Assembly (NCBI RefSeq): GCF_006171285.1
Contig: NZ_CP040895.1
Location: 30,636-94,635, forward strand
Direction: 5' to 3'
Length of the DNA stretch: 64,000 bases
From: Leclercia adecarboxylata
Lineage (GTDB): Bacteria > Pseudomonadota > Gammaproteobacteria > Enterobacterales > Enterobacteriaceae
A model generated the notes under the pieces. That model was given only the letters and a program-made list of their open reading frames with translations, did no database searches and had not been told where the DNA came from. A program made the translations under genes and the position numbers. This document shows, piece after piece, positions 53,902 through 60,890 of this stretch. Every line of letters starts with the position of its first letter. The stretch's first letter is position 1.

Positions 53902-54378
53902 CCGATACCGGCAATTTTTCGGGTGGCGGTATTGCCTCCCGATGATTTAATTATCGGTGATTACGCCTTTAAAGTCAATACAAGTACGGAATTTATTTAC
54001 ATGTTTTTATGCCCGTCAGGGCATGGAAGGCGACCGCGCCGGACTCCACCGGACACCGGCCGCAAATCGCCGGAAACTGCGGGACTGACCGGAGCAACAG
54101 GCCAACCCCCCTTCCTGCTAAGCCATAACCCAGCCCGCCGCCACGCAGCTGCCGCACGTCCCCACGGGGGTGCGCAGTGGGCGCCGCGCGCCTGCGCGCG
54201 GGTACAGCGGCCCGCCTGCGGGTCGCGGCGCCGTACTGCGAGTTAGCGGCCGCCGCGCGGCCGGTTACGGGGGACACCGCACCGTCACGGCCAGCGCCCC
54301 GCTGAGCTGCACAATCCACGGATAACACAATAGCGCACTGGCAAAGGATGCCGACGCCTGAAGGGCGTTGGCACCCCG
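53902..54378 (-). promoter_or_regulatory. CUP element 1 (long copy)
   Basis: Near-identical to 55138-55612 over about 470 bp and to 58031-58458 over about 425 bp. On the minus strand TTGACT (53973-53978) and GATAAT (53950-53955) are 17 bp apart, a near-consensus sigma-70 promoter, preceded by cgtacttgta. The upstream GC-rich part is full of inverted repeats (cgcagtgggcgccgcgcgcc; tgcgggtcgcggcgccgtac). CUP (conserved upstream) elements are known from pKM101. Confidence 0.88.
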
Positions 54379-54383
54379 AAGGG

Positions 54384-54449
54384 GCGGGGCGAGACGGGAA
54401 CCGGCTCGATGCGCAGCACAGCAGAGCGGCCCCGAAGGGGTAACGCCCT
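54384..54449 (+). repeat. GC-rich repeat, copy 2 (partial)
   Basis: gcggggcgagacgggaaccg to ggggtaacgccctg; the right half of the repeat seen complete at 55667 and 56245. It follows CUP 1 directly. Confidence 0.82.
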
Positions 54450-54609
54450 GTGTGGCATCAGGATTTAGCGCAATGGCAGAACATGAGCTGGAGAGATCAC
54501 CGGCAAGCAGCAGCAAAGGGGCGGCGCAGCCGCCCAGATGGCTGTTTGCCGATACCGGCGATTAATTAGAGCGGTGTTTAATATCCCCCGCGTGGCGGGG
54601 GACTAGGTT
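54450..54609. other. gene-free gap before ardA stop
   Basis: Holds part of a sequence repeated at 55786-55882 (tgtggcatcaggatttagc and agagatcaccggcaagcag) and a hairpin (atcccccgcgtggcggggga, 54585-54603) that probably terminates ardA on the minus strand. Confidence 0.6.
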
Positions 54610-55119
54610 TCAGCAAGTCATGTTAAATACGTGTCCGTCATGTAAACTGAAATCCCCAATAAACAGATCCCGCGCATAGGCTACGATGTCAAAATATCGG
54701 GCTACGGATTCAGGAATTTCATTCAGTAGACCGCTATCATTCAGGTATTCCTCTGCAAAAGTTTCTTCGTCCTTAGCTTCGCCCATATAGGCATCTCTAA
54801 ACAGGTCGAAATCAGTGCTATTAAACAGATCAACAAAGGCCACAAACGCCGCTTCGTTTCCTTCCTCGCGGGCTTGTTTAAAGCCGTTAATAAAATCCCA
54901 GTTGATATGGCACTCTGACGCCATATCAGACGGAATACCCTCCCAATCCTGGAACATAAATTCTGGATCAGCCTCATTTGCGTGTAACTCGCGGCAGCGC
55001 TCGTAAAACTCCTCTGAGCTATCAAAATCGGTCAGATCGAGCCAGGCTCCCGCAATGCTTCCGCAGTTGTATTTATGGTAAGTGCCAACATAAACAGAAG
55101 GGGTCGTAATATCAGTCAT
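54610..55119 (-). CDS. ardA: ArdA antirestriction protein
   Basis: 169 residues, very acidic: MTDITTPSVYVGTYHKYNCG then SEEFYERCRELHANEADPEF MFQDWEG and the antirestriction motif region LLNEIPESVARYFDIVAYAR. ArdA is an elongated dimer that mimics bent B-form DNA and blocks type I restriction enzymes. It is expressed on plasmid entry from CUP element 2 just upstream. Confidence 0.96.
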   Translation of the reverse strand: MTDITTPSVYVGTYHKYNCGSIAGAWLDLTDFDSSEEFYERCRELHANEADPEFMFQDWEGIPSDMASECHINWDFINGFKQAREEGNEAAFVAFVDLFNSTDFDLFRDAYMGEAKDEETFAEEYLNDSGLLNEIPESVARYFDIVAYARDLFIGDFSLHDGHVFNMTC

Positions 55120-55137
55120 GGTGTACTCCTTAAAGCG

Positions 55138-55612
55138 CCGATACCGGCAATTTTTCGGGCGGCGGTATTGCCTCCCGATGATTTAATTATCGGTGATTAC
55201 GCCTTTAAAGTCAATACAAGTACGGAATTTATTTACATGTTTTTATGCCCGTCAGGGCATGGAAGGCGACCGCGCCGGACTCCACCGGACACCGGCCGCA
55301 AATCGCCGGAAACTGCGGGACTGACCGGAGCAACAGGCCAACCCCCCTTCCTGCTAAGCCATAACCCAGCCCGCCGCCACGCAGCTGCCGCACGTCCCCA
55401 CGGGGGTGCGCAGTGGGCGCCGCGCGCCTGCGCGCGGGTACGGCGGCCCGCCTGCGGGTCGCGGCGCCGTACTGCGAGTTAGCGGCCGCCGCGCGGCCGG
55501 TTACGGGGACACCGCACCGTCACGGCCAGCGCCCCGCTGAGCTGCACAATCCACGGATAACACAATAGCGCACTGGCAAAGGATGCCGACGCCTGAAGGG
55601 CGTTGGCACCCG
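55138..55612 (-). promoter_or_regulatory. CUP element 2 (ardA promoter)
   Basis: TTGACT (55209-55214) and GATAAT (55186-55191), 17-bp spacing, minus strand, aimed at ardA, with cgtacttgta next to the -35. The GC-rich hairpin region extends to 55612. Confidence 0.9.
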
Positions 55613-55666
55613 AGGGCAGGGCGGCCGCTTGCGGCCGGGCGAATCCGGCGCAGGGTGTGGCCTGCC

Positions 55667-55785
55667 AAGCGGAGCGCGGAGGCCGAAGGCCGGAGGCGTT
55701 AGCGGCCGCTGCCCGCGTAAGCGGGGCGAGACGGGAACCGGCTCGATGCGCAGCACAGCAGAGCGGCCCCGAAGGGGTAACGCCC
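55667..55785 (+). repeat. GC-rich repeat, copy 3
   Basis: 119 bp identical, as far as I can see, to 56245-56363. Confidence 0.92.
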
Positions 55786-55881
55786 TGTGTGGCATCAGGA
55801 TTTAGCACAATGTCAGAACATAAACTGGAGAGATCACCGGCAAGCAGCTGCAAAGGGGCGGCACAGCCGCCCCGATGGCTG

Positions 55882-55989
55882 TTACTTGTCTTTGTCGCGT
55901 AGCACTTTGATTAGGCCGGTTACGGCCGTAATCAGAGCGGCCAGCGAGGTGATGATTTGCGGTAGGTTTTCGAGGATGGTAGAGGTCAT
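55882..55989 (-). CDS. 35-residue hydrophobic peptide
   Basis: Reads MTSTILENLPQIITSLAALI then TAVTGLIKVLRDKDK: one membrane-spanning or amphipathic helix with a charged tail, the shape of type I toxins and small membrane regulators. The frame is open further upstream, but the ATG at 55989 has AGAGG nearby and the earlier part reads as non-coding. A long inverted repeat lies about 66 bp upstream (56055-56100). Function unknown. Confidence 0.5.
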   Translation of the reverse strand: MTSTILENLPQIITSLAALITAVTGLIKVLRDKDK

Positions 55990-56054
55990 ATAGCACCTGT
56001 AGAGAAGTTGGCGGGGTGTCGTTTCCGACGGCCGCACTGTAACCGGGCGAATAA

Positions 56055-56100
56055 GGCAGGTTGTCAACAGCTTGAGCGAAGCGTCTGTTGACAACCTGCC
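56055..56100. repeat. perfect 16-bp inverted repeat (cruciform-like)
   Basis: ggcaggttgtcaacag at 56055-56070 and its exact complement at 56085-56100, loop of 14 bp; the stem can be extended by accgggcg/cgcccggt on the two sides with small offsets. It lies upstream of the 35-residue peptide gene. No T-run, so not a simple terminator. Confidence 0.9.
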
Positions 56101-56244
56101 GCGCCCGGTTTCACTGCGGTCATAGGCGGAACGACCCACGCCAACGGAACGGCTTTATGACCGGGCAGCTGAGATACCGGCGAACCTGGCTGGCGGCTGA
56201 CGCCAGCCGCCAAGCGCCAGCGCGGAGGGCGAAGCCCGGAGGCC

Positions 56245-56363
56245 AAGCGGAGCGCGGAGGCCGAAGGCCGGAGGCGTTAGCGGCCGCTGCCCGCGTAAGC
56301 GGGGCGAGACGGGAACCGGCTCGATGCGCAGCACAGCAGAGCGGCCCCGAAGGGGTAACGCCC
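56245..56363 (+). repeat. GC-rich repeat, copy 4
   Basis: Same 119 bp as 55667-55785, again ending in ggccccgaaggggtaacgcc. Confidence 0.92.
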
Positions 56364-56466
56364 GGAGTCTGCCGCTGTTTATCTCTCGTTCCATCTGAAA
56401 TCGGCGGTAAGGCCATTAAAAGGGTCAGTTTATCAGGGGGGCGTTAGCCCCCCATGTTGTTAATCA

Positions 56467-56799
56467 TCAGGCAATATCGTCTTTGTAGCAGGCATAACCG
56501 AAGCTAAGCTCTGTTTTCATATAGTGGCGGGCAAAGTCCCAGGCATCGTGGCCGAAGTCCTCATAATCTGCCAGGACGATTTCGCGGGCTTTGTGCCATT
56601 GCTGTACGGAAGAAAGCGGCAGAACAGGGCAGGGAAGCGACCAGTCAGTGACGGTGTTGCAGATCATATCTGCCAGACGCTCCAGGGAGCCGTAAACCAG
56701 CTCTGTGCGCAGATCCGCCACCATGCGTTGTTTACGCAGTGATGCCAGATAATCAATCTCTTTGGTTATATCAGAATTTAAGCGGGTCTGGTAATCCAT
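56467..56799 (-). CDS. CUP-controlled hypothetical protein
   Basis: 110 residues, soluble, rich in aromatic and acidic residues (NSDITKEIDYLASLRKQRMV; HKAREIVLADYEDFGHDAWD FARHYMK). I do not recognise the family. AGGAGTAC precedes its ATG, and CUP element 3 is 20 bp upstream, so it belongs to the early-expressed leading set. Compact size and acidity are compatible with an anti-defence role but do not prove it. Confidence 0.65.
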   Translation of the reverse strand: MDYQTRLNSDITKEIDYLASLRKQRMVADLRTELVYGSLERLADMICNTVTDWSLPCPVLPLSSVQQWHKAREIVLADYEDFGHDAWDFARHYMKTELSFGYACYKDDIA

Positions 56800-56817
56800 G
56801 ATGTACTCCTTTGCGCG

Positions 56818-56903
56818 CCGATACCGGCAATTTTGCGGGCGACGGTGTTGCCTCCCGATGATTTAATTATCGGTGATTATGTCCTCAAAGTCAATATAAG
56901 TAC
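56818..56903 (-). promoter_or_regulatory. CUP element 3 (short copy)
   Basis: Only the promoter-proximal part of the repeat is kept: TTGACT (56889-56894) and GATAAT (56866-56871), 17-bp spacing. The GC-rich hairpin region is absent; the box reads cagtacttatattgac, two changes from the others. Confidence 0.88.
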
Positions 56904-56975
56904 TGAATGTGCATACAAAATTTTATATCTTGCAAAGCGTTCATAGAGTGCCTGAATCGCTTTCTGACAGCCTCA

Positions 56976-57008
56976 ATAAAAAAGGCGGGGATTACCCGCC
57001 TTTTTTCT
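56976..57008 (-). terminator. terminator after the membrane-protein gene
   Basis: aaaaaaggcggggattaccc gccttttttc: stem with A/T runs on both sides. Confidence 0.88.
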
Positions 57009-57292
57009 TACAGCTGCTTACGTGGCTTTTTACGCGTCATATACAACGGTATCGCGCAGTCTACCGCGTACAAAAAGCACGCCAGCGCGCCGCAACCGTA
57101 CAGAAACGCAAGCGGCTTATTATCGAAGTAGCTGAAAACCCCTGTCGCCGCACACAGGCCCAGAACAGAGACGCAGGCGCAGGTGATCTGCACCAGATCC
57201 CTGTATCCCGCACGAACGATAAACCAGGGCAGGGCAAGCGCAGCGGCGCTAAAAATTAATGCGAGAGGGACAAAAACGAGATAGTGATACAT
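57008..57292 (-). CDS. four-helix membrane protein, unknown
   Basis: 94 residues with hydrophobic segments YLVFVPLALIFSAAALALPW, VQITCACVSVLGLCAATGVF and PLAFLYGCGALACFLYAVDC, ending in a basic tail (TRKKPRKQL). Probably an inner-membrane protein. Third gene of the unit 58013-57008; the short CUP-like sequence before it lacks a -35. A hairpin with T-run (aaaaaaggcgggg / cccgccttttttc, 56978-57008) follows its stop. Confidence 0.65.
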   Translation of the reverse strand: MYHYLVFVPLALIFSAAALALPWFIVRAGYRDLVQITCACVSVLGLCAATGVFSYFDNKPLAFLYGCGALACFLYAVDCAIPLYMTRKKPRKQL

Positions 57293-57311
57293 GTGAACTC
57301 CTTGATGGTTG

Positions 57312-57363
57312 CCGATACCGGCGATTGTTCGGGCGGCGGTATTGCCACCCGATGATTTAATTA
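57312..57363 (-). repeat. CUP element 4, truncated
   Basis: ccgataccggcgattgttcg ggcggcggtattgcc and cgatgatttaatta match the downstream (5'-UTR) part of the CUP elements, but the -35 and further upstream sequence are missing because the next gene ends at 57361. It therefore cannot act as a promoter by itself. Confidence 0.8.
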
Positions 57364-57720
57364 GAGGTTTTGCGCGTCCAGGAGATTGACCTGAGCCGGG
57401 GTAACGTGAAACTTTTCCCCTTTATGGATCACGTTATGCGGGGCGCTAATTTCATCACTGATAAAGCTAACCGGGTAACGTTTTTTACCGCAAATCCGCT
57501 CGCTAAACCACGCCACTTTTGCCGCTGGCCGATCCACTGGATGAACAATCACACCGGCCATGCTGCAACCCGTTGCGGGTTCGTCCAGCGTAATGCTTAC
57601 CGGGACTGTATCCCGGTAAAAAAACTTAACCGGCGGCACACCTGCCTGCGTAGCGGCTGCGACAACTGCAAGCCCGATAACCGCTATCCGATTAATAAGC
57701 ATTTTATTCCCCTTACTCAT
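57361..57720 (-). CDS. secreted hypothetical protein
   Basis: 119 residues; an N-terminal signal-like stretch (MLINRIAVIGLAVVAAATQA G) suggests export, with an ATG at 57702 as a better start than 57720. The mature part has two cysteines (TGCSMAGVIV; RICGKKRYPVSF) that could pair. Its start overlaps the stop of the gene at 57717. Unknown function. Confidence 0.6.
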   Translation of the reverse strand: MSKGNKMLINRIAVIGLAVVAAATQAGVPPVKFFYRDTVPVSITLDEPATGCSMAGVIVHPVDRPAAKVAWFSERICGKKRYPVSFISDEISAPHNVIHKGEKFHVTPAQVNLLDAQNL

Positions 57721-58013
57721 GCTGATATCACCTTGCCAGCTGTTACCAGTTTACGAAATTCGCTTTCATGAATTTCACGCCCATGCTCAAGCGTTGAATA
57801 CACGTTGCCGATAAGCCAGTTACCAGCCGTTTTTGTCTCGGTATACCACCATGCTTCTGTCAGAGTAAGCAGCGGTTCGCTATCCTCGCCCTTCTCATAG
57901 ATCCAGATTTTAGTGACGTCTTTACCCGTTTCGTTGCTGCCCTGAATGGTAGGGTCAAAGGTATGTTCAATCTCTATATCGAAGTAACGCTGAAGGAAGT
58001 TAGTAAAGTGCAT
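57717..58013 (-). CDS. CUP-controlled hypothetical protein
   Basis: 98 residues from ATG 58013 (AGGAGTCG upstream; a frame to 58043 runs into the CUP leader). HFTNFLQRYFDIEIEHTFDP, then IWIYEKGEDSEPLLTLTEAW WYTE: a small alpha/beta acidic protein. Not recognised. First gene after CUP element 5. Confidence 0.65.
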   Translation of the reverse strand: MHFTNFLQRYFDIEIEHTFDPTIQGSNETGKDVTKIWIYEKGEDSEPLLTLTEAWWYTETKTAGNWLIGNVYSTLEHGREIHESEFRKLVTAGKVISA

Positions 58014-58030
58014 GACGACTCCTGTAAGCG

Positions 58031-58458
58031 CCGATACCGGCAATTTTTCGGGTGGCGGTGTTGCCTCCCGATGATTTAATTATCGGTGATTACGCCTTTA
58101 AAGTCAATACAAGTACGGAATTTATTTACATGTTTTTATGCCCGTCAGGGCATGGAAGGCGACCGCGCCGGACTCCACCGGACACCGGCCGCAAATCGCC
58201 GGAAACTGCGGGACTGACCGGAGCAACAGGCCAACCCCCCTTCCTGCTAAGCCATAACCCAGCCCGCCGCCACGCAGCTGCCGCACGTCCCCCACGGGGG
58301 TGCGCAGTGGGCGCCGCGCGCCTGCGCGCGGGTACGGCGGCCCGCCTGCGGGTCGCGGCGCCGTACTGCGAGTTAGCGGCCGCCGCGCGGCCGGTTACGG
58401 GGGACACCGCACCGTCACGGCCAGCGCCCCACTGAGCTGCACAATCCACGGATAATGC
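58031..58458 (-). promoter_or_regulatory. CUP element 5 (long copy)
   Basis: TTGACT (58102-58107) and GATAAT (58079-58084), 17-bp spacing; the hairpin-rich region runs to cacaatccacggata at about 58458. Drives the three-gene unit 58013-57008. Confidence 0.9.
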
Positions 58459-58520
58459 AGGAGACGAATCATGATAGGAGGCTGAAGGGGAAATGAGCGG
58501 CAGCAGGGGAAGGGGTTGCC

Positions 58521-58637
58521 AAGCGGAGCGCGGAGGCCGCAGGCCGGAGGCGTCAGTGGCAGCTGCCCGCGTGAGCGGGGCGAGACGCGTAGCGGCTCGA
58601 TGCGCAGCACAGCAGAACGGCCCCGGAGGGGTGACGT
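58521..58637 (+). repeat. GC-rich repeat, copy 5
   Basis: aagcggagcgcggaggccgc to ggggtgacgtccggg; diverged from copies 3 and 4 (for example cgtcagtggcagctgcc for cgttagcggccgctgcc). Confidence 0.85.
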
Positions 58638-58670
58638 CCGGGGGTTCGCTTTTAAAGATTTTCGACCACA

Positions 58671-58826
58671 TCAGTAAATCGTAGTGACACCATGAAGCAA
58701 AAGTATCGTGCAGACCAGAATCAACAACAGTAACAGCAGACCTTTTTTTCGACGTAATAAAACCGGCCCCAAAGCGCCCGCAAGAAGCACACTCAACACG
58801 ATTTCCGTTATGCTAATCGTATTCAT
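58671..58826 (-). CDS. 51-residue hydrophobic protein
   Basis: Reads MNTISITEIVLSVLLAGALG then PVLLRRKKGLLLLLLILVCT ILLLHGVTTIY: two membrane helices separated by a basic loop (RRKKG). It is too short for routine gene calling. It lies at the end of the ardB gene set. A small membrane protein of unknown role. Confidence 0.5.
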   Translation of the reverse strand: MNTISITEIVLSVLLAGALGPVLLRRKKGLLLLLLILVCTILLLHGVTTIY

Positions 58827-58898
58827 AATCTCTCACGTTTCCCTTTTTAGAACTCTGCCACACACGGATAAAACCTTATAACAAAGCAACAAAACCCG

Positions 58899-59138
58899 TT
58901 ATTCAGACACGGTAATGCCTAGTTTTTTTGCCAGAATTTCAGATGACAAAGAAACCCTTATCGACTTCCCGGTTACAAGGTGAATGATTGTGGCTTCATG
59001 CCCTTCAACAGAGTGGGATATTAACTCACGCTGAATGATATGCGTCTCTCCATCATTTCCCGTCACGGCTATTAGGCTCTCTGTAGAACAGGGGTTGATA
59101 CTACTAATGTTGGTGTTGTTTTCGGTTTTGTTCAGCAT
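58899..59138 (-). CDS. hypothetical small protein of the ardB unit
   Basis: 79 residues, mainly beta-strand-like (ESLIAVTGNDGETHIIQREL; HEATIIHLVTGKSIRVSLSS) and ending AKKLGITVSE. The family is not recognised. It starts nine bases after the stop of the gene at 59148, so it is co-transcribed. Confidence 0.6.
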   Translation of the reverse strand: MLNKTENNTNISSINPCSTESLIAVTGNDGETHIIQRELISHSVEGHEATIIHLVTGKSIRVSLSSEILAKKLGITVSE

Positions 59139-59147
59139 CGCTGATCC

Positions 59148-59552
59148 TCAAATATCGGTTTGTGTTACGTCTGCCGCTTTGCGCTGGATAAGCGACTTAA
59201 AGAAATCCGACGCCTTCAGAATATCGCTATCCTGGAAGTCGGGAAATGTCGCTTCTGTCAGCTCCTGCGCCGTACCTGCCCGTATAACGGTTTCATCGCG
59301 GATCATCGTTCGCTTAACGCCATCAGCCTGTTTTTTGCTGAAGGAGTGCCGGAAAATAATCGCGTATTGGCCGCCGCTATCCTGATGAACAGAAGTATCC
59401 CAGCGATGATTACCCTGTTTACGATAGTGGTGATAGATTTGCTGGCCGTAGCGCTCCTGATCGGAATTACGGTAATCGAACATTAACAGTTCCAAAAGCA
59501 TTAACCGATCTGGCAATTGCCAGGCGGTAGGGTGTTGAAGTGTCGCTAACAT
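59148..59552 (-). CDS. hypothetical protein under a palindromic operator
   Basis: 134 residues (MLATLQHPTAWQLPDRLMLL, then DTSVHQDSGGQYAIIFRHSF SKKQADG). Not recognised. The palindrome CGTGACTGTCACG ends 14 bases before the ATG, the same position as in front of the gene at 52875, so it may be repressed by that gene's product. It follows ardB by about 57 bp. Confidence 0.6.
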   Translation of the reverse strand: MLATLQHPTAWQLPDRLMLLELLMFDYRNSDQERYGQQIYHHYRKQGNHRWDTSVHQDSGGQYAIIFRHSFSKKQADGVKRTMIRDETVIRAGTAQELTEATFPDFQDSDILKASDFFKSLIQRKAADVTQTDI

Positions 59553-59565
59553 AGTTTCCCCTGAG

Positions 59566-59578
59566 CGTGACAGTCACG
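59566..59578 (-). promoter_or_regulatory. palindromic operator CGTGACAGTCACG, copy 3
   Basis: Lies between ardB and the gene at 59148-59552, at the ribosome-binding region of the latter. A hairpin (aaggcgggctttgcccgcct, 59581-59600) just after the ardB stop separates the two genes. Confidence 0.75.
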
Positions 59579-59609
59579 ATAAGGCGGGCTTTGCCCGCCT
59601 GGTTATCAG

Positions 59610-60035
59610 TTAATCAATGGCACGATAAATACGATTCTGGCTTTCGTTCTCCAGCGTATTAACGTACTCCCGCAACAGGTGATACCGGTTAGCCATCGTT
59701 TCGTTCAGTTCGGCTTTGCCTTCTTCATATGCCAGCCCGCAAAAGTAACTGTAGGCATACAGACAAACAATAATCCCTACTTCGCGCGCGCTGCATTCAC
59801 CTTCAAAATAGTTAGGTAACGAGAGCCAAAGAGGTTGGGGCGCTTCCATAAAAAACGCGCCATTGCTGGCCTGAAGGTATTCCCAATACCCTCCCTGGTA
59901 GTCTTTAGCGTAACGATTCAGAAAGGACTGAATGAAGTGATCTGCGCTGAAGAAAGCGCCACGAAATGCCGCAGGCATGAAGTTCATGCGGGCGTTTTCA
60001 GAAATGTAGCGGGCGGTGATTTCGATAGTTTCCAT
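59610..60035 (-). CDS. ardB: ArdB antirestriction protein
   Basis: 141 residues of the ArdB/KlcA family: ISENARMNFMPAAFRGAFFS, YQGGYWEYLQASNGAFFMEA, SAREVGIIVCLYAYSYFCGL and the final RIYRAID, all at family positions. It relieves type I restriction in vivo by a mechanism different from DNA mimicry. First gene after CUP element 6. Confidence 0.93.
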   Translation of the reverse strand: METIEITARYISENARMNFMPAAFRGAFFSADHFIQSFLNRYAKDYQGGYWEYLQASNGAFFMEAPQPLWLSLPNYFEGECSAREVGIIVCLYAYSYFCGLAYEEGKAELNETMANRYHLLREYVNTLENESQNRIYRAID

Positions 60036-60052
60036 GATACTTCCTCTTTAAG

Positions 60053-60307
60053 CCGATACCGGCGATGGTTAAGCGGCAGGCACATCACCTGCCACTTTTT
60101 AATTATCGTACAATGGGGCGTTAAAGTCAATACAAGTACGGATTATATTTACCTAATTTTATGCCCGTCAGAGCATGGAAGGCGACCTCGCCGGACTCCA
60201 CCGGACACCGGGGGCAAATCGCCGGAAACTGCGGGACTGACCGGAGCGACAGGCCACCCCCCTCCCTGCTAGCCCGCCGCCACGCGGCCGGTTACAGGGG
60301 ACACTGA
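60053..60307 (-). promoter_or_regulatory. CUP element 6 (ardB promoter)
   Basis: TTGACT (60125-60130) and GATAAT (60102-60107), 17 bp apart; a diverged copy with a shorter hairpin region (the part with ccgccgccacgcagctgccg is mostly deleted). Confidence 0.88.
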
Positions 60308-60414
60308 GAAAGCAGAAAGCCAACAAACACTATATATAGCGTTCGTTGGCAGCTGAAGCAGCACTACATATAGTAGAGTACCTGTAAAACTTGCCAACCT
60401 GACCATAACAGCGA

Positions 60415-60434
60415 TACTGTATAAGTAAACAGTG
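60415..60434 (+). promoter_or_regulatory. LexA box of mucAB
   Basis: tactgtataagtaaacagtg contains CTGT-N8-ACAG, a strong SOS box, 16 bp before the mucA ATG. It explains damage-inducible expression. Confidence 0.92.
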
Positions 60435-60449
60435 ATTTGGAAGATCGCT

Positions 60450-60890
60450 ATGAAGGTCGATATTTTTGAAAGCTCCGGCGCCAGCCGGGTACACAGCATC
60501 CCTTTTTATCTGCAAAGAATTTCTGCGGGGTTCCCCAGCCCGGCCCAGGGCTATGAAAAGCAGGAGTTAAACCTGCATGAGTATTGTGTTCGTCACCCTT
60601 CAGCAACTTACTTCCTGCGGGTTTCTGGCTCGTCAATGGAAGATGGCCGCATCCATGATGGTGACGTACTGGTTGTGGATCGCTCGCTGACGGCCAGCCA
60701 CGGCTCAATCGTAGTCGCCTGCATCCATAATGAATTTACCGTGAAGCGGCTACTGCTGAGGCCCAGACCCTGCCTGATGCCGATGAACAAAGATTTTCCT
60801 GTGTACTACATTGACCCGGATAATGAGAGCGTTGAAATCTGGGGAGTGGTTACGCATTCCCTTATCGAGCATCCGGTATGTTTGCGCTGA
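60450..60890 (+). CDS. mucA: MucA, UmuD-like SOS mutagenesis protein
   Basis: 146 residues from ATG 60450. RecA-stimulated self-cleavage is expected at Ala26-Gly27 (QRISAGFPSPAQG); the catalytic dyad is Ser62 (RVSGSSMEDGRI) and Lys99 (NEFTVKRLLL). The processed form joins MucB to make an error-prone polymerase. A frame opening at 60432 starts within the LexA box and is not used. Its 3' end overlaps mucB by 13 bases. Confidence 0.96.
   Translation: MKVDIFESSGASRVHSIPFYLQRISAGFPSPAQGYEKQELNLHEYCVRHPSATYFLRVSGSSMEDGRIHDGDVLVVDRSLTASHGSIVVACIHNEFTVKRLLLRPRPCLMPMNKDFPVYYIDPDNESVEIWGVVTHSLIEHPVCLR

Noticed and set aside
53993..54328. Open frames in CUP elements (also 55479-55853, 56120-56416, 58126-58671)
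   Set aside because: They consist of repeated GC-rich hairpin DNA, occur in several frames and strands of every copy, and encode Arg/Pro/Ala-rich text without ribosome-binding sites.
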